Positions 1-7,619 of a stretch of 7,619 nt of DNA are shown here, piece after piece (the stretch's first letter is position 1; every line of letters begins with the position of its first letter). A program made the position numbers and the translations under genes. The stretch is from DASYCK01 sp036500205. GTDB taxonomy: Bacteria; Myxococcota_A; Polyangia; Fen-1088. The stretch lies in the NCBI GenBank assembly GCA_036500205.1, contig DASYCK010000250.1, forward strand, positions 1 through 7,619, in the 5' to 3' direction. Below the pieces are notes generated by a model. That model worked only from the letters and a program-made list of their open reading frames with translations, did not search any database and had not been told where the DNA came from.

Positions 1-348
1 GCCTACTTCCAGGCCCTCGATCGGCGCGCCGAGGTGGTGGTGGCGGATCTGGCGGAGGGGCTGCGCACCGAGGCGAACTACCTGCTGACCAGCGCCGCCA
101 TCGAGGTGCGCGCGCAGGTGTTCTACCCGCTTTACGATCGCTGCCTGGCAGCGGGACGAGCGGGGTTCTCGGTCGCCGCCATCACGAAGGACGAGGATCG
201 CCACCTGGGCGAGATGAAGGACGGCCTGGCGCGCGTCGTCGGCGACTGGCGCCCCCGGTTGGAGGCGGTGCTCGAGGCCGAGCGGTCGCTGTTCGGCGGC
301 TTCCTCGAGGCCATGGAAGCGGCCATGGTCGTCCAGCGCGCCGCATGA
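1..348 (+). CDS. C-terminal part of an unrecognised protein, possibly ferritin-like (5' end outside window)
   Basis: The frame is open from base 1 to a TGA at 346-348, giving the last 115 residues of a protein that begins outside the window. In-frame GTG codons at 34-42 could be read as starts. No ribosome-binding site precedes them and the frame continues upstream at the same composition, so I treat the gene as truncated by the window edge. The fragment reads as mostly amphipathic helix and is rich in Ala, Glu, Leu and Arg. It carries a KDEDRHLGEM segment whose E65 and H68 (fragment numbering) resemble the ExxH iron-ligand pair of ferritin-like di-iron helical bundles. No membrane segment is evident. 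The stop codon overlaps the start of the phosphatase gene (ATGA), so the two are probably co-transcribed and translationally coupled. The ferritin-like idea rests on one short motif plus helicity and is weak; I do not recognise the family. Confidence 0.72.
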   Translation, partial: AYFQALDRRAEVVVADLAEGLRTEANYLLTSAAIEVRAQVFYPLYDRCLAAGRAGFSVAAITKDEDRHLGEMKDGLARVVGDWRPRLEAVLEAERSLFGGFLEAMEAAMVVQRAA

Positions 349-1013
349 CCAGCGGACGTCCGTTCGATCTGGTCATCTTCGATCTGGACGGCACGCTGGC
401 CGACACGCTGCCCGACATCACGGCCGCGCTGAACGCGACGCTGGCGGAAGCGCAGCTCCCCCCGCTGCCCGCCGAGACGGTGGTCAAGTACGTGGGCGAC
501 GGCTCGGCGAAGCTGATCGAGCGCGCGCTGCCGCCCGAGCAGGCGGGACGCGACCTGGCGCCCCTGCTGGCGCGATTCCTGGCCCACTATGAAGCCCACC
601 CCTGCGTCGACTCGCACCTGTATCCAGGCGTGGCGGAGATGCTCGACACCTTGGCCGAGGCGAAGATCGGCGCGGCGGTGCTGACCAACAAGCTGGGCAC
701 GGTGGCGCGTCGCCTGCTCGACGCGTTACTGCCGGGGCACCCGTTCGTGGCGATCGTCGGCGATGGCGACGGCTTTCCCCGTAAGCCGGATCCGGCCGCC
801 GCGCTAGCGCTCATGGCGCGGGTGGGGGCGACGCCGGCGCGCACCGCCGTCGTCGGCGACGGCCTCCCCGACGTGCGGATGGGGCGGGCGCTTGCAGCGA
901 CGGCCATCGCCGCCGCCTGGGGCTACGTCCCGCGGGAGCAGTTGGTCGGGGAATCGCCGACCGGGATTGCCGCTTCGCCCACCGAGGCGCTGCGCCTGCT
1001 CGTCGGCGCATAA
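345..1013 (+). CDS. gph: HAD-family hydrolase, phosphoglycolate phosphatase type
   Basis: This 222-residue cytoplasmic HAD-superfamily phosphatase is the usual length for Gph. It probably hydrolyses 2-phosphoglycolate to glycolate, salvaging a toxic product of DNA repair or oxygenation, although related HAD enzymes use other small phosphate esters. All four HAD motifs are visible: FDLDGT with nucleophile D13 and acid/base D15; LTNK with T114; the motif III lysine K147 in RKPDP; and the Mg-binding GDGLPD with D172 and D176. Residues of about 20-90 would form the helical C1 cap. The late AWGY segment is typical of the Gph/PGP subgroup. Translation starts at the ATG overlapping the preceding gene's TGA. 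No clear Shine-Dalgarno sequence lies in front, which fits coupled reinitiation. A terminator hairpin starts immediately after the TAA. The HAD phosphatase assignment is secure; the exact substrate is inferred. Confidence 0.9.
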   Translation: MTSGRPFDLVIFDLDGTLADTLPDITAALNATLAEAQLPPLPAETVVKYVGDGSAKLIERALPPEQAGRDLAPLLARFLAHYEAHPCVDSHLYPGVAEMLDTLAEAKIGAAVLTNKLGTVARRLLDALLPGHPFVAIVGDGDGFPRKPDPAAALALMARVGATPARTAVVGDGLPDVRMGRALAATAIAAAWGYVPREQLVGESPTGIAASPTEALRLLVGA

Positions 1014-1014
1014 A

Positions 1015-1047
1015 AAAACGCCGCCGAGGGGTCCTCGACGGCGTTTT
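1015..1047. terminator. Bidirectional rho-independent terminator between convergent gph and lon
   Basis: The arms 1015-1029 and 1033-1047 pair over 15 positions with one C-A mismatch (1024/1038) around a three-base GGT loop. The stem core is GC-rich. The + strand transcript ends in TTTT (1044-1047), and the - strand transcript ends in a run of seven U from the A tract at 1012-1018. The hairpin therefore serves gph weakly and lon more strongly. It fills most of the 53-base gap between the gph TAA and the lon TAG, the expected place for a shared terminator of convergent genes. Confidence 0.88.
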
Positions 1048-1066
1048 GGTCGGTTGGTTGTGATTG

Positions 1067-2458
<1,392 letters not shown>

Positions 2459-2563
2459 CTTCTGCAGATCGTAGTGATCGGCGTCGAGGATCTGGCGCGC
2501 TTGCTCCAGCTCCAGGCGATCGTCGGTCTGCTTGCTCCACGGCAGCTCGACCAGCCACTCGAG

Positions 2564-3436
2564 CTAGGTGCGCTGCACCGTGTACTCGGCAGACGACTGC
2601 GCCATCTGCTTCAGCCGCTCGAGCTGCTTGCGGGCCGTCTTCTCGACGTCCTCGGGCATCTTGGCGGCCTTGATCTTCTCCTCGAAGACCTCGAGGTCGC
2701 TCGAATCCTCGCCCTCGCCCAGCTCGTCCTGGATGGCCTTCAGTTTCTGGCGCAGGACCGCCTCGCGCTGGTGCTTCGAGAACTCCTCGCGCACCTGCGA
2801 ATCGATCTTCTGCTTCACCTTGATGAGCTCGACCTTGCGCTGCAACAGCACCAGCAGGCGGCGCAGACGCTCGGCGACGTCGGCCTCGACCAGCAGCGAC
2901 GCCCGCTCCTCGGGCGACAGGTCGACGGTCGCGGCGACGATGTCACCGAGGCGCGCCGGATCCTTGTGCTGGTCCAGCACCTGCGCCGTCTCGTCCGGGA
3001 TGTCGGGCGAGATGGCGATCAGCTGTTTGGCCACGTCGTACACGGCCATGCCCAGGCCGTCGATCTCGATGGGATCCTTGCGGATCTCCGTCAACGGATC
3101 GAACTGGGCCAGCAGGTAGGGCTTCTCTTGCGGGAATCCGACCACGCGGCGCCGCTCGAGGCCGCGCAACACGGCGGTGACGCGGTTCTCCGCCGCCTTG
3201 ACGATGCGGACGACCTCGCCCTCGACGCAGATCGTGTAGAGGTCGGCGCCGGAAGGCTCCTCGATGTCGGCGTCCTTCTGCGTGCCGACGAGCAGGTGTG
3301 CCCCCTTGCCCCCCAGCGCGTCGATGAGACGCAGGGAGCTGGGCCGCCCGATTTCGACGGGCATCACGGCGCCCGGAAACAAAACCAGGTTTCGGAGCGA
3401 GAGCAGCGGAAGTGTTCTGGGATTTTCAGTGGTCAT
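2564..3436 (-). CDS. lon: Lon N-terminal fragment: substrate-binding and coiled-coil region, ends at premature TAG
   Basis: This is the 290-residue product expected if translation stops at the internal TAG. Residues of about 8-200 form the Lon N-terminal (LAN) substrate-recognition domain, opening with the family's LPLLSLRNLVLFPG-type segment followed by MPVEIGR. Residues of about 185-280 are the long helical/coiled-coil arm, including the conserved QREAVLRQKLKAIQDELGE stretch (223-241) and ending in SSAEYTVQRT. There is no ATPase or protease chemistry in this part, so alone it could at most bind substrates or interfere with assembly. The start is chosen from the strong GAGGAG site and from alignment to the usual Lon N-terminus. 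Confidence 0.8.
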   Translation of the reverse strand: MTTENPRTLPLLSLRNLVLFPGAVMPVEIGRPSSLRLIDALGGKGAHLLVGTQKDADIEEPSGADLYTICVEGEVVRIVKAAENRVTAVLRGLERRRVVGFPQEKPYLLAQFDPLTEIRKDPIEIDGLGMAVYDVAKQLIAISPDIPDETAQVLDQHKDPARLGDIVAATVDLSPEERASLLVEADVAERLRRLLVLLQRKVELIKVKQKIDSQVREEFSKHQREAVLRQKLKAIQDELGEGEDSSDLEVFEEKIKAAKMPEDVEKTARKQLERLKQMAQSSAEYTVQRT

Positions 3437-3524
3437 CGGGTTCTCCTCGTCCGTCGAGAACGCTTCGGATCGTGATTAGCGCGGCCCTGGTTTTTTATCC
3501 AGACGCCGCTTTCGGTTAGGTCAA
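3437..3524 (-). promoter_or_regulatory. dnaJ-lon gap: lon ribosome-binding site and a weak candidate promoter
   Basis: Read on the - strand, GAGGAG (3448-3443) lies six bases before the lon ATG and is a good Shine-Dalgarno match. Further upstream, TTGACC (3524-3519, over the dnaJ stop) resembles a -35 box, and GATAAA (3499-3494) resembles a -10 box 19 bases later. The spacing is longer than ideal and the -10 match is moderate, so the promoter is tentative. I see no terminator between dnaJ and lon, so read-through from clpB-dnaJ is equally possible. Confidence 0.4.
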
Positions 3525-4462
3525 AAATCGCGCACCGCCGTGCTGCCCGTCTTACGGGCGATCTCCTCGAAGAGACGTCGAAGCTCGGCGTCATCTCCTG
3601 CCCCCTTGGGGACCACGACTTCGATCCTGCAAATCTGATCTCCTCGCGTTCCATCGCTTCTTTTGATGCCACGGCCGCGCAAACGTAACTTCGCGCCGCT
3701 CGACGTTCCCGCCGGAACCGTCACCGTCACGGGGCCTTCGAGGGTGGGAACCTGAACCTTGGCGCCCAGCGCCGCCTCGGCGATGCTGACAGGCACCGCG
3801 AGCTCGATGTCGGACTCGCTGCGCCGCAGATGTTTGTCCGGCGTGACCTCGATATCGAGGTACAGATCGCCAGGCACGCCCCCCTTGCCCGGGGCGGGTG
3901 ACCCCTTGCCGCCGACGCGCAGGCGGGCGCCGGCCTCCACGCCCGCGGGAATCGAAACCTCGACGGTGGCCCCGGCGCCCGTGCGAATCGAACGGCGCGT
4001 GCCCAGCGCCGCCTCGGCGAACGTCACCTCCAGGCTGCCCGCCACGTCCGACCCCCGCGCAGGCTGGGAACGGCCGCCCCTTCCAAATGACCCACCACCC
4101 CGGCCGCGCGCGTCGCCGAACAGGCTGGCGAACATGTCGCCGATGTCGACGCCGCCCCCCTGACTGAAGTGGACGCCGCCGCGCCCCCCTCCGAAGGTCT
4201 GAGCGAAGGTCTCGGGGTCGAACCCCTCGGGCATGCCGTCTGGCCGAACCGGCGCGTTCTTGAGACGGATGTAGGCGGCACGCTTTTCCTTGTCGGAGAG
4301 GACATCGTACGCTTCGGCGATCTCCTTGAAGCGCTCCGTCTTCTTCTTGTCGCCCCCCGTCACGTCGGGGTGAAATTCCTTGGCCAGCTTGCGATAGGCC
4401 TTCTTGATTTCGGCATCGTCGGCGCTCTCGGACACGCCCAGGATCTTGTAGAGGTCTTTCAT
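3521..4462 (-). CDS. dnaJ: Class B J-domain co-chaperone (DnaJ/CbpA-like, no zinc finger)
   Basis: This 313-residue Hsp40 presumably delivers unfolded substrates to DnaK and stimulates its ATPase. Domains in order are: J domain, residues 2-70, with the essential HPD at 31-33 between helices II and III; a Gly/Phe-rich linker of about 88-135; and two C-terminal substrate-binding beta domains, about 139-215 and 216-290, with a short helical tail. The CxxCxGxG zinc-finger repeats of classical DnaJ are absent (only one cysteine, C278), so this is a class B protein like CbpA and not canonical DnaJ. It begins 27 bases after the clpB stop, in the same frame, with no alternative start codon between. 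The only purine-rich stretch (GGGATAGGG) is too distant for a good ribosome site, so coupling to clpB translation is likely. The C-terminal domains contain an exact 20-base direct repeat. The symbol is used in the broad sense. Confidence 0.93.
   Translation of the reverse strand: MKDLYKILGVSESADDAEIKKAYRKLAKEFHPDVTGGDKKKTERFKEIAEAYDVLSDKEKRAAYIRLKNAPVRPDGMPEGFDPETFAQTFGGGRGGVHFSQGGGVDIGDMFASLFGDARGRGGGSFGRGGRSQPARGSDVAGSLEVTFAEAALGTRRSIRTGAGATVEVSIPAGVEAGARLRVGGKGSPAPGKGGVPGDLYLDIEVTPDKHLRRSESDIELAVPVSIAEAALGAKVQVPTLEGPVTVTVPAGTSSGAKLRLRGRGIKRSDGTRGDQICRIEVVVPKGAGDDAELRRLFEEIARKTGSTAVRDF
3764..4020. repeat. Exact 20-base direct repeat inside dnaJ (3764-3783 and 4001-4020)
   Basis: The 20-base word gcccagcgccgcctcggcga occurs at 3764-3783 and again at 4001-4020, both in the same reading frame. 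On the coding strand each copy encodes AEAALG, at the matching position of C-terminal domain I (TFAEAALGTR) and domain II (SIAEAALGAK). The two domains share this structural motif by family, so the protein match is expected. Identical codons across 20 bases are more than the protein match requires, but the high GC bias could produce it. Confidence 0.85.
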
Positions 4463-4489
4463 TTTGGTGTGGGTGGTCGCCCTATCCCA

Positions 4490-7144
<2,655 letters not shown>

Positions 7145-7159
7145 ACGTCCTTATCCTCC
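7145..7159 (-). promoter_or_regulatory. clpB: clpB ribosome-binding site
   Basis: On the - strand, GGAGG (7159-7155) lies ten bases before the clpB ATG, with a second purine stretch AAGGA (7152-7148) only three bases from it. This supports the ATG at 7144 over the internal Met at codon 6. The 67-base gap to the upstream cytochrome gene shows no convincing terminator or promoter, so co-transcription cannot be decided from sequence. Confidence 0.6.
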
Positions 7160-7211
7160 GCGGTGTGACGTAAGCACCCTGAGTTGCTCGACAAGTCGTG
7201 TTGTGGGTTGA

Positions 7212-7619
7212 CTACGGGGTGGTCGCGGCCAGCTTGGCGTGCGCGAGCGCCGTGGCGCGCAGCTCGTGGCCCGTCTTTCCCGCGCCCAGCTGCCCGCGGA
7301 GCTTGGCGCCGTGCCCGGCGCCCACGATGTCGCGCAGGTAGGCCTCGTACTGAAAGGTGTCGGAGTGCTGCTCGGTGTGGCATCCCAGACAGACGGTCTC
7401 GGGCGTCTGGCGCTTGATGGCCAGCGGCTGTTCGTTCCCTTCGCCCGCCACGTGGAGGGATCCCGGACCATGGCAGGTCTCGCACTGCACCGATTCCAGC
7501 CGCTTCGTGAAGCCGAGGCTGGAGCCGCCCACCTGTCCGAAGCCGGTGACGTGGCAGCCGATGCACTTGTAGTCGGCCTGCTTGCCTCCGTCGACGAGCG
7601 TCTTCCACGCCTGCGCGTG
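7212..7619 (-). CDS. Multihaem cytochrome c family protein, C-terminal part (5' end outside window)
   Basis: The frame is open from the window edge (base 7619) to a TAG at 7214-7212 and encodes the last 135 residues. Three c-type haem-binding motifs are present: CIGCH (19-23), CETCH (46-50, followed by GPG and a histidine at 56 that could be a distal ligand) and CLGCH (77-81). The text HAQAWKTL...CIGCHVTGFG...VQCETCHGPG..H is characteristic of the cytochrome c554-like multihaem families common in delta-proteobacteria and relatives. By family, the mature protein would sit in the periplasm or on the cell surface and carry electrons, and the missing N-terminal part should hold a signal peptide and probably more haem sites. 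The final 40 residues carry no CxxCH. An ATG/GTG-initiated shorter reading starting at 7532 would lose the first haem and is unlikely. The specific redox partner cannot be told from this fragment. Confidence 0.88.
   Translation of the reverse strand, partial: HAQAWKTLVDGGKQADYKCIGCHVTGFGQVGGSSLGFTKRLESVQCETCHGPGSLHVAGEGNEQPLAIKRQTPETVCLGCHTEQHSDTFQYEAYLRDIVGAGHGAKLRGQLGAGKTGHELRATALAHAKLAATTP

Noticed and set aside
2459..2563. Internal restart site allowing a separate Lon C-terminal protein
   Set aside because: There is no ATG, GTG or TTG between the amber codon and the GTG at 2458, and no Shine-Dalgarno sequence precedes that GTG, so deliberate reinitiation is not supported.
2564..2566. Pyrrolysine or another programmed amino acid at the lon TAG
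   Set aside because: The position normally holds an ordinary aromatic residue far from the active site, no stimulatory hairpin is obvious downstream, and TAG is used as a normal stop twice in the window.
3481..3500. A terminator for dnaJ at the T tract 3491-3496
   Set aside because: The T run is on the + strand, where no gene ends. On the transcribed - strand it is an A run, and no stable stem adjoins it.
7145..7211. A CIRCE element or sigma-32 promoter before clpB
   Set aside because: GGGTGCTTA on the - strand resembles half a CIRCE element, but the other inverted half is missing at the required spacing. The TTGTCG/TACGTC pair matches a promoter too poorly to support a call.

Overview
The window is GC-rich coding DNA (codon third positions are mostly G or C) with very short gaps between genes. 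The large delta-proteobacterial-type Lon, the full-length ClpB, a multihaem c-type cytochrome and the base composition suggest a Myxococcota or other former delta-proteobacterial lineage. That placement is inferred from protein character only. There is no rRNA, tRNA, CRISPR array, insertion sequence or obvious mobile DNA, and no gene-free stretch longer than about 100 bases.

Layout. On the + strand, bases 1-1013 hold the 3' end of an unrecognised, possibly ferritin-like gene, which overlaps by ATGA with a complete HAD-family phosphatase of the phosphoglycolate phosphatase type (gph). A strong hairpin at 1015-1047, with A/T runs on both sides, sits between this pair and the convergent - strand genes and looks like a shared bidirectional terminator. 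The rest is on the - strand. In order of transcription it holds the 3' end of a multihaem cytochrome c gene (7619-7212), clpB (7144-4490), a class B (zinc-finger-less) DnaJ/CbpA-like co-chaperone (4462-3521) and lon (3436-1067).

The three - strand stress genes form a protein quality-control cluster. ClpB pulls aggregates apart together with the DnaK system, the J-protein targets substrates to DnaK, and Lon degrades unfolded proteins. DnaK and GrpE are not in the window.

The main anomaly is in lon. The gene is complete from start codon to conserved C-terminus in one frame, but it is split by a single in-frame TAG at codon 291, where relatives usually have an aromatic residue (RTYLEWLVELPW-type motif). 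No indel is involved: one base change from TAC would explain it. Both lon itself and the cytochrome gene end in TAG, so genome-wide reassignment of TAG is unlikely. A nonsense mutation, strain or assembly polymorphism, or a sequencing error is more plausible. Apart from this I see no undescribed system; the rest is ordinary housekeeping and stress-response content.
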